A DNA stretch of 64,000 bases, from positions 5,144,806 to 5,208,805 of the forward strand of contig NZ_LR732544.1 of NCBI RefSeq assembly GCF_902506575.1. Direction: 5' to 3'. The notes beneath the pieces are model-generated. The model was not told the DNA's origin. It worked only from the letters and a program-made list of their open reading frames with translations, and made no database searches. Source of the stretch: Streptomyces mexicanus (GTDB lineage Bacteria; Actinomycetota; Actinomycetes; Streptomycetales; Streptomycetaceae). This document shows positions 52,772 through 63,358 of this stretch, one piece after another (position 1 is the stretch's first letter; every line of letters begins with the position of its first letter). The translations under genes and the position numbers were made by a program.

Positions 52772-53013
52772 GCCCCCTCCAACGGTTCCGCCACCCCATC
52801 GGTCACGGGGCGGATGCGGATCGTGACGCTCTGTTTCTACTCCCTCCCCGGCTCCGCCCGAAGCAGGCGGCGCCCGGAAGCGTCCCAGGTGGTGCGGTCG
52901 GCGATGCGCGCCCTCGCTCGCGTCGATCCACCTGCTCGCTGCTGTCCTATGTCAAGTGAATCGTGGGAAGCCCACGCAGAGTTCATTCAAAGGGGTGGCG
53001 AATGGTGGCGATT

Positions 53014-53054
53014 CAGTAATCCACGTGGCCGGACCCGTGATCGTAGGATTACTG
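53014..53054. promoter_or_regulatory. Long-spaced inverted repeat upstream of nsdA
   Basis: CAGTAATCC (53014-53022) and GGATTACTG (53046-53054) are perfect complements separated by 23 bases, about 165 bases before nsdA. They lie in the 448-base gap 52772-53219, where no gene is seen. It could be a regulator site or an RNA hairpin in the leader. Confidence 0.4.
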
Positions 53055-53219
53055 TCAGTGTGCGAGTCCCCGGGGCACATGCACTCGTGGGTATGCCGCA
53101 GGCAAGTCGCCACTCAGTTCGACGGGTGAAACCGGCGGACCGGCGGCCGCACCGACCGGCATTCTGATAGGGCTTGGCGCACTCGGCGACACGTGGTCTT
53201 CAGGAATGGGGGCGTTCCA

Positions 53220-54698
53220 GTGAGCGGCAATGGCGGTGGCGGGACGAGCGCTGCGGCGGACAAGCGCCCGAACGAACTGCTGGCGTCGTGGTTCGTGCGC
53301 AGCGGCTGGTCGAAGGGCGAGCTGGCCCGTCAGGTCAACCGCCGGGCCCGCCAGGTGGGGGCCAACCACATCTCCACCGACACCTCCCGCGTGCGCCGCT
53401 GGCTGGACGGGGAGAACCCGCGCGAGCCGATCCCCAGGATCCTGTCGGAGCTGTTCTCGGAGCGGTTCGGCTGCGTGGTCTCCGTGGAGGACCTGGGGCT
53501 GCGCGCCACCCGCCCGTCCCCCTCGGCGACCGGCGTCGACCCGCCCTGGACGGGCCCGCAGACCGTGGCCCTGCTCAGCGAGTTCTCGCGCAGCGACCTG
53601 ATGCTGGCACGGCGCGGCTTCCTCGGGAGCTCGCTGGCGCTGCCCGCGGGCCCGCCCCTGATCGAGCCGCTGCAGCGCTGGCTCGTGCCCTCCCCGCCGT
53701 CGCCGCAGCGCGAGTCCGAGCCGTCCGCCGGGCGCCGCCCGGGCCGGCTCTCCCGCCCCGAGCTGGAGCTGCTGGAGACCACGACGGTGATGTTCCGCAA
53801 GTGGGACGCCCAGTGCGGCGGCGGCCTGCGCCGCAAGGCCGTCGTCGGCCAGTTGCACGAGGTGACCGACCTGCTCCAGGAGCCCCAGCCGGAGGACACC
53901 ACCCGGCGGCTGTTCAAGGTCGCCGCCGAGCTGGCCCAGCTGGCCGGCTGGATGAGCTACGACGTCGGCCTGCAGCCCACCGCGCAGAAGTATTTCGTGC
54001 TCGCCCTGCACGCCGCCAAGGAGGCCGGCGACAAGCCGCTCGGCTCGTACGTCCTGTCCAGCATGAGCCGCCAGATGATCCACCTCGGCCGCCCCGAGGA
54101 CGCCCTGGAGCTGATCCACCTCGCCCAGTACGGCAGCCGGGACTGCGCGAGCCCGCGCACCCAGGCCATGCTGTATGCGATGGAGGCGCGGGCCTACGCC
54201 AACATGGGCCAGCCCGGCAAGTGCAAGCGGGCGGTGCGCCTGGCGGAGGACACCTTCGCCGAGGCCGACGACTGGGACGAGCCCGACCCCGACTGGATCC
54301 GCTTCTTCTCCGAGGCCGAGCTGTACGCCGAGAACTCCCACTCCTTCCGCGACCTCGCCTACGTCGCCGGCCGCAGCCCGACGTACGCGGCCCTGGCCGA
54401 ACCGCTGATGGACAAGGCGGTGCAGCTGTTCGCCGCGGACCAGGAGCACCAGCGGTCGTATGCGCTGAACCTCATCGGCATGGCCACCGTCCACCTGCTC
54501 CAGCGCGAGCCCGAGCAGAGCACGCACTACGCCGCGCGGGCCATCGAGGCGGCCAGAAAGGTCCGCTCCGAGCGCCTCAACACCCGCATCCGCAAGACCA
54601 TCGACACCGCCGTACGCGACTACGGCGACCTCGCCGAGGTCGTCAGCCTGAGCGAAAAGCTCGCCACCGACCTGCCCGAAGCCGCCGAGGCCGTCTGA
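53220..54698 (+). CDS. nsdA: NsdA, negative regulator of differentiation and antibiotic production
   Basis: A 492-residue protein from GTG 53220 (501 from an in-frame GTG at 53193; published NsdA is about 500). The N-terminal 90 residues hold a DNA-binding-like region (ADKRPNELLASWFVRSGWSK, STDTSRVRRWLDGENPREP). The rest is helical TPR-like repeat (LFKVAAELAQLAGWMSYDVG, LQPTAQKYFVLALHAAKEAG, SRQMIHLGRPEDALELIHLA). In S. coelicolor, loss of nsdA increases sporulation and antibiotic yield. It stands alone between a prim-pol-like gene and amtB. Confidence 0.9.
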   Translation: MSGNGGGGTSAAADKRPNELLASWFVRSGWSKGELARQVNRRARQVGANHISTDTSRVRRWLDGENPREPIPRILSELFSERFGCVVSVEDLGLRATRPSPSATGVDPPWTGPQTVALLSEFSRSDLMLARRGFLGSSLALPAGPPLIEPLQRWLVPSPPSPQRESEPSAGRRPGRLSRPELELLETTTVMFRKWDAQCGGGLRRKAVVGQLHEVTDLLQEPQPEDTTRRLFKVAAELAQLAGWMSYDVGLQPTAQKYFVLALHAAKEAGDKPLGSYVLSSMSRQMIHLGRPEDALELIHLAQYGSRDCASPRTQAMLYAMEARAYANMGQPGKCKRAVRLAEDTFAEADDWDEPDPDWIRFFSEAELYAENSHSFRDLAYVAGRSPTYAALAEPLMDKAVQLFAADQEHQRSYALNLIGMATVHLLQREPEQSTHYAARAIEAARKVRSERLNTRIRKTIDTAVRDYGDLAEVVSLSEKLATDLPEAAEAV

Positions 54699-54801
54699 CC
54701 GCGGCGGCCCCGTCGAACCCCGGCCGCGGCCGGCCCTCCCGAACTGCCCGACTCGGCTCCCCCATGCCAGGTCATCGGAAGGCCGGCCGCGGCCGGTCCG
54801 C

Positions 54802-54855
54802 GTCTCCGCCCCGTACGGAGTCTCCGCGGCGTAAGGAGTCTCCGCCCCGTACGGA
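54802..54855. repeat. 18-bp tandem repeat, three copies
   Basis: GTCTCCGCCCCGTACGGA, GTCTCCGCGGCGTAAGGA, GTCTCCGCCCCGTACGGA: copies 1 and 3 are identical and the middle differs at 3 bases. It lies in the nsdA-amtB gap, about 50 bases before the GlnR-type box. Confidence 0.9.
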
Positions 54856-54906
54856 CCCCGTCCCTCCGTGCGGGACCCATGCGCTCCGTACGGAATTCAT
54901 CGGCGC

Positions 54907-54942
54907 GTAACACGCCAGGCGCCTTCGTCACCCCGGCGAAAC
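54907..54942 (+). promoter_or_regulatory. GlnR-type box upstream of amtB
   Basis: GTAAC-n6-GGCGC followed by GTCAC-n6-GAAAC (54927-54942). The second pair is a full match to the actinobacterial GlnR a/b half-site pattern (gTnAc-n6-GaAAc), and the first is degenerate in its b half. It is placed 170 bases before amtB, where GlnR activates under nitrogen limitation in S. coelicolor. Confidence 0.7.
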
Positions 54943-55110
54943 AACGAGGGGCGTCCACCGAAACCGCGCTGCGCGAACCTCGTGCGCAGAACCGGCCCAC
55001 CCCTCACTGCCCGGACGACGGCCCGGTCCCCGCGAGGACCGCACCGTCCGCACGTCCGGACCGCCCAGGCTTCGCCCGCACGGGGCCGTACAACCGACGA
55101 GGAGACGCCG

Positions 55111-56463
55111 ATGGCACCAGCCATCCTGCTCGCGGCGGACACACCCAAGCTGTCGTCCGCCGACACCGGCTTCATGTTGATCTGTTCCGCCCTGGTGATG
55201 CTGATGACCCCGGGCCTGGCCTTCTTCTACGGAGGCATGGTCCGCGTCAAGAGCACCCTGAACATGCTGATGATGAGCTTCATCAGCCTCGGGATCGTCA
55301 CCCTCCTGTGGGTGCTCTACGGCTTCTCGCTGGCCTTCGGCACCGACCACGGCTCCCTCGTCGGCTGGACCTCCGACTACGTCGGCCTCGGCGGCATCGG
55401 CAAGACCGACCTGTGGCCCGGATACACCATCCCGGTCTTCGTCTTCGCCGTCTTCCAGCTGATGTTCGCCGTCCTCACCCCGGCCCTGATCAGCGGCGCC
55501 CTGGCCGACCGGGTCAAGTTCACCGCCTGGTCGCTGTTCGTGGTGCTGTGGGTCACGATCGTGTACTTCCCGGTCGCCCACTGGGTCTGGGGCTCCGGCG
55601 GCTGGGCCTTCGACCTCGGGGTGATCGACTTCGCGGGCGGCACCGCCGTCCACATCAACGCCGGCGCCGCGGCGCTCGGCGTGATCCTCGTCATCGGCAA
55701 GCGCGTCGGCTTCAAGAAGGACCCGATGCGCCCGCACAGCCTCCCCCTGGTCATGCTCGGCGCGGGCCTGCTGTGGTTCGGCTGGTTCGGCTTCAACGCC
55801 GGTTCCTGGCTCGGCAACAGCGACGGCGTCGGCGCGCTGATGTTCGTCAACACCCAGGTCGCCACGGCCGCCGCCATGCTCGCCTGGCTGGCCTACGAGA
55901 AGATCCGGCACGGCGCGTGCACCACGCTCGGCGCCGCCTCCGGCGCGGTCGCCGGCCTGGTCGCGATCACTCCGTCCGGCGGCGCGGTCTCCCCGCTGGG
56001 CGCCATCGCGGTCGGCGTCGTCGCCGGTGTCCTGTGTGCCATGGCCGTCGGCCTGAAGTACCGGTTCGGCTACGACGACTCCCTCGACGTGGTCGGCGTC
56101 CACATGGTCGGCGGTGTCATCGGCTCCCTGCTGGTCGGCCTCTTCGCCAGCGGCACCGGCCAGTCCGACGTCAAGGGCCTGTTCTACGGCGGCGGGCTGG
56201 ATCAGTTCTGGAAGCAGTGCGCCGGTGTCTTCGCCGTCCTCGCCTACTCCCTGGTCGCCTCCGCCGTCCTCGCCTTCCTCGTCGACAAGGCCATCGGGAT
56301 GCGGGTCACCGAGGACGAGGAGGTCTCCGGCATCGACCAGGCCGAGCACGCCGAGACCGCCTACGACTTCAGCGGCGCCGGCGGCGGTGTCCTCGCCGCC
56401 GTCACCGGCCCCGTCGCGGCCGCCGCCGGGCAGCCCAAGCAGACCAGGAAGGTGGACGCATGA
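55111..56463 (+). CDS. amtB: Ammonium transporter AmtB
   Basis: A 450-residue Amt channel that imports ammonium at low nitrogen. Eleven membrane helices are visible after ADTPKLSSADTGFMLICSAL. Family features: TPGLAFFYGGMVRVKSTLNM, the pore His pair in GGTAVHINAGAAALGVIL and VVGVHMVGGVIGSL, and FGWFGFNAGSWLG. The cytoplasmic tail has TEDEEVSGIDQAEHAETAYD, typical of GlnK-gated members. ATG 55111 has GAGGAGA upstream. It overlaps glnK by 4 bases and is preceded by a GlnR-type box. Confidence 0.96.
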   Translation: MAPAILLAADTPKLSSADTGFMLICSALVMLMTPGLAFFYGGMVRVKSTLNMLMMSFISLGIVTLLWVLYGFSLAFGTDHGSLVGWTSDYVGLGGIGKTDLWPGYTIPVFVFAVFQLMFAVLTPALISGALADRVKFTAWSLFVVLWVTIVYFPVAHWVWGSGGWAFDLGVIDFAGGTAVHINAGAAALGVILVIGKRVGFKKDPMRPHSLPLVMLGAGLLWFGWFGFNAGSWLGNSDGVGALMFVNTQVATAAAMLAWLAYEKIRHGACTTLGAASGAVAGLVAITPSGGAVSPLGAIAVGVVAGVLCAMAVGLKYRFGYDDSLDVVGVHMVGGVIGSLLVGLFASGTGQSDVKGLFYGGGLDQFWKQCAGVFAVLAYSLVASAVLAFLVDKAIGMRVTEDEEVSGIDQAEHAETAYDFSGAGGGVLAAVTGPVAAAAGQPKQTRKVDA

Positions 56464-56798
56464 AGCTCATCACCGCCGTCGTCAAGCCGCACCGGCTCGA
56501 CGAGATCAAGGAGGCCCTGCAGGCCTTCGGCGTCCACGGCCTGACCGTCACCGAGGCCAGCGGCTACGGACGCCAGCGCGGGCACACCGAGGTCTACCGG
56601 GGTGCCGAGTACACCGTCGACCTTGTACCCAAGATCCGCATCGAGGTGCTGGCCGAGGACGACGACGCCGAACAGCTCATCGAGGTCCTGGTCAAGGCCG
56701 CGCGTACGGGCAAGATCGGGGACGGGAAGGTCTGGTCCCTGCCGGTCGAGACGGCCGTACGGGTGCGGACCGGCGAGCGCGGCCCGGACGCGCTCTGA
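56460..56798 (+). CDS. glnK: Nitrogen regulatory PII protein GlnK
   Basis: A 112-residue PII trimer subunit that senses ATP/ADP, 2-oxoglutarate and glutamine status. It starts KLITAVVKPHRLDEIKEAL. The T-loop GAEYTVDLVPKIRIEV has Tyr51, the residue that is adenylylated in Streptomyces rather than uridylylated. GKIGDGKVW is the B-loop and C-signature. It overlaps amtB (ATGA) and is followed by glnD, the modifying enzyme, so sensor, channel and modifier are in one operon. Confidence 0.96.
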   Translation: MKLITAVVKPHRLDEIKEALQAFGVHGLTVTEASGYGRQRGHTEVYRGAEYTVDLVPKIRIEVLAEDDDAEQLIEVLVKAARTGKIGDGKVWSLPVETAVRVRTGERGPDAL

Positions 56799-56893
56799 GG
56801 AACTGCGAACGGGGCGGACCGTGGGCACCGCGTGATCCGCGGGAGCCGCGCGAACACGGACGGGCCGAACGGCACGAGGACGGGAGCCGCCAG

Positions 56894-59449
56894 GTGACGG
56901 ACAGGACGTACACGGACGACAGGCGCGACGCAACGAACGGACCGAAGGGACCGCACGGGCCGAGCGGGCTGGACGGGTCGAGCGGACCGAGCGGACTGAA
57001 CGGACCGAAGGGGCCGAACGGAGCGGACGACACGGAACCCGGCGGCTACGCGGCGGCCCGGCTGCGCCTCCTCACCGAGGGGGCGCGGTCCGGGCCGCCG
57101 CGCCGTGCCGCCCTCGCCCGGCTCACCGACGACTGGCTGGCCGGCCTGTTCACCGCGGCGGCCGGCGGGGCGGCGCGCGGCATCTGTCTGGTCGCCGTCG
57201 GCGGCTACGGCCGCGGCGAACTCTCCCCGCGCAGTGACCTCGACCTGCTCCTGCTGCACGACGGCGCGGACGACGCAGCGGTCGCCGCCCTCGCCGACCG
57301 CCTGTGGTACCCCGTGTGGGACCTCGGCCTCGACCTGGACCACTCGGTGCGCACCCCCGCCGAGGCCCGCCGCACGGCACGCGACGACCTCAAGGCCCAG
57401 CTCGGCCTGCTCGACGCCCGCCACCTCGCCGGCGACCTCGGCCTGACCACCGCCCTGCGCACCACCGTCCTGGCCGACTGGCGCAACCAGGCCCCCAAAC
57501 GCCTGCCCGAACTGCGGCAGCTGTGCGCCGAACGCGCCGAGCGCCAGGGCGAGCTGCGCTACCTGCTGGAGCCGGACCTGAAGGAGGCCCGCGGCGGCCT
57601 GCGCGACGCCACCGCGCTGCGCGCCGTCGCCGCCTCCTGGCTGGCCGACGCCCCGCGCGAGGGCCTGGCCGAGGCCCGCCGGCAACTGCTCGACGTACGT
57701 GACGCCCTGCACCTGGCGACCGGCCGCGCCACCGACCGGCTCGCCCTGCAGGAGCAGGACCAGGTCGCCGCCGACCTCGGCCTGCCCGACGCCGACGCGC
57801 TGCTGCGGCGGGTCTACGAGGCGGCGCGCGTCATCGCGTACGCCGGCGATGTCACCTGGCGCGAAGTGGGGCGTGTGCTGCGCTCGCGCGCCGTGCGCCC
57901 ACGACTGCGCGCCCTGTGGGGCGGCGGCCAACCGAACGCCGAGCGCTCGCCCCTCGCCGAAGGGGTCGTGGAGCAGGACGGCGAGGTGGTCCTCGCCCGC
58001 ACCGCGCGCCCCGAACGCGACCCCGTGCTCCCGCTGCGCGCCGCGGCCGCCGCCGCACAGGCCGGACTGCCGCTCTCCCCGCACGCCGTACGGCGCCTGG
58101 CCGCCACCGCACGCCCCCTGCCCACGCCCTGGCCCACCGAGGCCCGCGAGCAGCTCGTCACCCTGCTCGGATCCGGCCGCCCCACCGTGCAGGTCTGGGA
58201 GGCGCTGGAGGCCGAGGGCCTGATCACCCGGCTGCTGCCCGACTGGGAACGGGTCAGCTGCCGCCCGCAGCGCAACGCCGTCCACGTCTGGACCGTCGAC
58301 CGGCACCTGATCGAGACCGCCGTGCGCGCCGCCGCGCTCACCCGCCGCGTCCACCGCCCCGACCTGCTGCTCGTCGCCGCGCTGCTGCACGACATCGGCA
58401 AGGGATGGCCCGGCGACCACTCGGTGGCCGGCGAGACCATCGCCCGGGACATGGCCGGCCGTATCGGCTTCGACGCCGCGGACGCCGCCGTGCTCGCCGT
58501 TCTCGTCCGCCACCACCTGCTGCTCGTCGAGACGGCCACCCGCCGCGACCTGGACGACCCGGCCACCGTCCGCGCGGTCGCCGACGCGGTCGGCACCCAG
58601 AGCACCCTGGAACTGCTGCACGCCCTGACCGAGGCCGACGCGCTGGCCACCGGCCCGGCCGCCTGGTCCGCCTGGCGCGGGCCCCTGGTCGCCGAACTGG
58701 CCCGGCGGGCCCCGCCCCTCCTGGCCGGAGAGGTCCCCGACACGCCGGAGCCCGCCGACGCGCCCACCGCCGAACAGGAACGGCTCGCCGTCGAGGCCTG
58801 CCGCACCGGCGGCCCGGTGCTGGCCCTGCGCGCCCGCGCGGAGGAGCCCGTGGCCGAGCGGGGCGAGGAGGCCGAGCCGCTGGGCGTGGAACTGCTCATC
58901 GCCGTCCCCGACCGGCCCGGCGTGCTGCCCGCGGTCGCCGGGCTGTTGGCCCTGCACCGGCTGACCGTCCGCACCGCCGGGCTGCGCGCCCTGGAACTGC
59001 CCCGCGACGTGGGCGACGGCACCGTCCTGCTGCTGAACTGGCGGGTCGCCGCCGAGTACGGCAGCCTGCCGCAGGCGACCCGGCTGCGCGCCGACCTGGT
59101 GCGGGCCCTGGACGGCTCCCTGGACATCGCCGCCCGCCTGGCCGAGCGCGACGCGGCCGGACCCCGCCGGCGCGGTGTGGTGGCGCCCCCGCCCCGGGTG
59201 ACGGTCGCCCCGGCCGCCTCCCGGCACGCCACCGTGATCGAGGTCCGCGCACAGGACGTACCCGGGCTGCTGTTCCGGATCGGATGCGCCCTGGAGGACG
59301 CGAAGGTGCGGGTGCGGAGCATGCACGTGAGCACGCTGGGCGCGAACGCGGTGGACGCCTTCTACGTCACCGATCCGGCGGGCGAGCCGCTTGTGGAGCG
59401 GGAGGCGGCGGCTGTGGCGCGGAGGCTGGAGGAGACGCTGCGGGGGTGA
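56894..59449 (+). CDS. glnD: PII nucleotidyltransferase GlnD (adenylyltransferase-type in Streptomyces)
   Basis: An 851-residue bifunctional PII-modifying enzyme. The nucleotidyltransferase motif GGYGRGELSPRSDLDLLLLH (about 109-128) is followed by the linker domain and an HD hydrolase domain (LLLVAALLHDIGKGWPGDHS, near 500). The C-terminal ACT domains are GVELLIAVPDRPGVLPAVAG and HATVIEVRAQDVPGLLFRIG. In S. coelicolor this enzyme adenylylates GlnK. GTG 56894 has GGGAG upstream. Residues 14-45 are an unusual Gly-X-Y, collagen-like stretch. The gene is 95 bases after glnK. Confidence 0.93.
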   Translation: MTDRTYTDDRRDATNGPKGPHGPSGLDGSSGPSGLNGPKGPNGADDTEPGGYAAARLRLLTEGARSGPPRRAALARLTDDWLAGLFTAAAGGAARGICLVAVGGYGRGELSPRSDLDLLLLHDGADDAAVAALADRLWYPVWDLGLDLDHSVRTPAEARRTARDDLKAQLGLLDARHLAGDLGLTTALRTTVLADWRNQAPKRLPELRQLCAERAERQGELRYLLEPDLKEARGGLRDATALRAVAASWLADAPREGLAEARRQLLDVRDALHLATGRATDRLALQEQDQVAADLGLPDADALLRRVYEAARVIAYAGDVTWREVGRVLRSRAVRPRLRALWGGGQPNAERSPLAEGVVEQDGEVVLARTARPERDPVLPLRAAAAAAQAGLPLSPHAVRRLAATARPLPTPWPTEAREQLVTLLGSGRPTVQVWEALEAEGLITRLLPDWERVSCRPQRNAVHVWTVDRHLIETAVRAAALTRRVHRPDLLLVAALLHDIGKGWPGDHSVAGETIARDMAGRIGFDAADAAVLAVLVRHHLLLVETATRRDLDDPATVRAVADAVGTQSTLELLHALTEADALATGPAAWSAWRGPLVAELARRAPPLLAGEVPDTPEPADAPTAEQERLAVEACRTGGPVLALRARAEEPVAERGEEAEPLGVELLIAVPDRPGVLPAVAGLLALHRLTVRTAGLRALELPRDVGDGTVLLLNWRVAAEYGSLPQATRLRADLVRALDGSLDIAARLAERDAAGPRRRGVVAPPPRVTVAPAASRHATVIEVRAQDVPGLLFRIGCALEDAKVRVRSMHVSTLGANAVDAFYVTDPAGEPLVEREAAAVARRLEETLRG

Positions 59450-59669
59450 CCTCGCGGCCAAGGTGTGCGTTTCCGTAGACGTGCTCGCCGCCTGTGCGGG
59501 GCTGATCCCCGCAGCCTTTCCGAGGCGGACACGGATGCCGCGTGGTCCCCGCCGACGCGGTGCGTGCCGTTCCCGTCCGCTCGACGCGCGGGCGGGAACG
59601 ATTGCCTTGCCAAGCCGGATACCCTGGAAGACGCTCACACTGCCCCCGACACCGAGGACCGACGTCGCC

Positions 59670-61229
59670 GTGTTCGATACTCTCTCCGATCGCCTCTCAG
59701 CGACCTTCAAGAATCTGCGCGGCAAGGGGCGTTTGAGCGAGGCCGACATCGACGCCACGGCCCGCGAGATCCGTATCGCGCTGCTCGAGGCGGACGTGGC
59801 CCTGCCGGTCGTCCGCGCGTTCATCAAGAACGTCAAGGAACGCGCGCTCGGGGCGGAGGTCTCCAAGGCGCTGAACCCGGCCCAGCAGATCATCAAGATC
59901 GTCAACGACGAGCTGGTGACCATCCTCGGCGGCGAGACCCGCCGCCTGCGCTTCGCCAAGCAGCCCCCCACCGTGATCATGCTCGCGGGTCTGCAGGGTG
60001 CCGGTAAGACCACCCTGGCGGGCAAGCTCGGCAAGTGGCTCAAGGAGCAGGGCCACTCCCCGCTGCTGGTCGCCTGCGACCTGCAGCGCCCCAACGCGGT
60101 GAACCAGCTCAGCGTCGTCGCCGAGCGGGCCGGCGTCGCCGTCTACGCGCCCGAGCCGGGCAACGGCGTCGGTGACCCGGTCAAGGTCGCCAAGGACTCC
60201 CTCGACTACGCCAGGTCCCGCGTCCACGACATCGTGGTCATCGACACGGCCGGTCGCCTCGGCATCGACCAGGAGATGATGCAGCAGGCCGCCGACATCA
60301 GGGACGCGGTCCAGCCGAACGAGATCCTCTTCGTCGTCGACGCGATGATCGGCCAGGACGCGGTGAACACCGCGGAGGCCTTCCGCGACGGCGTCGGCTT
60401 CGACGGCGTGGTGCTCTCCAAGCTCGACGGTGACGCCCGCGGTGGTGCGGCCCTGTCGATCCGGCAGATCACCGGCAAGCCGATCATGTTCGCGTCGAAC
60501 GGCGAGAAGCTCGACGACTTCGACGCCTTCCACCCGGACCGGATGGCCTCCCGCATCCTCGACATGGGTGACCTGCTCACCCTGATCGAGCAGGCGGAGA
60601 AGACGTTCAGCCAGGAAGAGGCCGAGAAGATGGCCTCCAAGCTGGCGTCGAAGAAGGGCCAGGACTTCACCCTGGACGACTTCCTGTCCCAGATGGAGCA
60701 GGTCCGCAAGATGGGCAGCATCTCCAAGCTGCTCGGGATGCTGCCCGGCATGGGGCAGATCAAGGAACAGATCAACAACATCGACGAGCGTGACGTCGAC
60801 CGCACCGCCGCGATCATCAAGTCGATGACCCCGGCCGAGCGCCAGGACCCGACGATCATCAACGGCTCCCGCCGTGCCCGTATCGCCAAGGGCTCCGGCG
60901 TCGAGGTCAGCGCCGTGAAGAACCTGGTCGAACGGTTCTTCGAGGCCCGCAAGATGATGTCCCGCATGGCCCAGGGCGGCGGCATGCCCGGCATGCCGGG
61001 GCTCCCGGGCATGGGCGGCGGCCCCGGCCGGCAGAAGAAGCAGCAGAAGAAGAGCAAGGGCAAGCAGCGCTCCGGCAACCCGATGAAGCGCAAGCAGCAG
61101 GAGCAGGAGGCAGCCGCCCGGCGCGCCGCCGCGGCCCAGGGCGGTGCCCCCGCGGGGGGCGCGTTCGGGCTGCCACAGCAGGGGAAGGACTTCGAGCTGC
61201 CGGACGAGTTCAAGAAGTTCATGGGCTGA
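59670..61229 (+). CDS. ffh: Signal recognition particle protein Ffh
   Basis: A 519-residue SRP54 homologue that binds signal peptides and 4.5S-type RNA. N domain from FDTLSDRLSATFKNLRGKGR. The G domain has G1 LAGLQGAGKTTLAGKLGKWL, VACDLQRPNAVNQL, DTAGRLGIDQEMMQQ and SKLDGDARGGAALS. The C-terminal M domain is Met-rich (RKMGSISKLLGMLPGMGQIK, MSRMAQGGGMPGMPGLPGMG) with the SGSG-like GSGVEVSAVKNL RNA-binding helix. It carries a basic tail. GTG 59670 chosen; family members start VFDTLSDRL. It pairs functionally with ftsY at 50585. Confidence 0.95.
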   Translation: MFDTLSDRLSATFKNLRGKGRLSEADIDATAREIRIALLEADVALPVVRAFIKNVKERALGAEVSKALNPAQQIIKIVNDELVTILGGETRRLRFAKQPPTVIMLAGLQGAGKTTLAGKLGKWLKEQGHSPLLVACDLQRPNAVNQLSVVAERAGVAVYAPEPGNGVGDPVKVAKDSLDYARSRVHDIVVIDTAGRLGIDQEMMQQAADIRDAVQPNEILFVVDAMIGQDAVNTAEAFRDGVGFDGVVLSKLDGDARGGAALSIRQITGKPIMFASNGEKLDDFDAFHPDRMASRILDMGDLLTLIEQAEKTFSQEEAEKMASKLASKKGQDFTLDDFLSQMEQVRKMGSISKLLGMLPGMGQIKEQINNIDERDVDRTAAIIKSMTPAERQDPTIINGSRRARIAKGSGVEVSAVKNLVERFFEARKMMSRMAQGGGMPGMPGLPGMGGGPGRQKKQQKKSKGKQRSGNPMKRKQQEQEAAARRAAAAQGGAPAGGAFGLPQQGKDFELPDEFKKFMG

Positions 61230-61265
61230 CGCCGACCGCGCGTCCGCGCGGCGGTCGTACGGCAT

Positions 61266-61298
61266 CGAGGGCGCCCCTGGTCACCGGGGGCGCCCTCG
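61266..61298 (+). terminator. ffh terminator
   Basis: CGAGGGCGCCCC pairs perfectly with GGGGCGCCCTCG around a 9-base loop, 36 bases after the ffh stop. Confidence 0.9.
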
Positions 61299-61362
61299 CC
61301 GTGCGCGGGCGGTGCCGGCCTCAGCACGTGCCGGGCTCCGCCGAGTGCCGTAACGTCCAGAT

Positions 61363-63351
<1,989 letters not shown>

Positions 63352-63358
63352 GAGCGCT

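Noticed and set aside
59450..59669. Gene between glnD and ffh
   Set aside because: Short frames only; the long in-frame reading upstream of ffh lacks a ribosome site and conserved residues.
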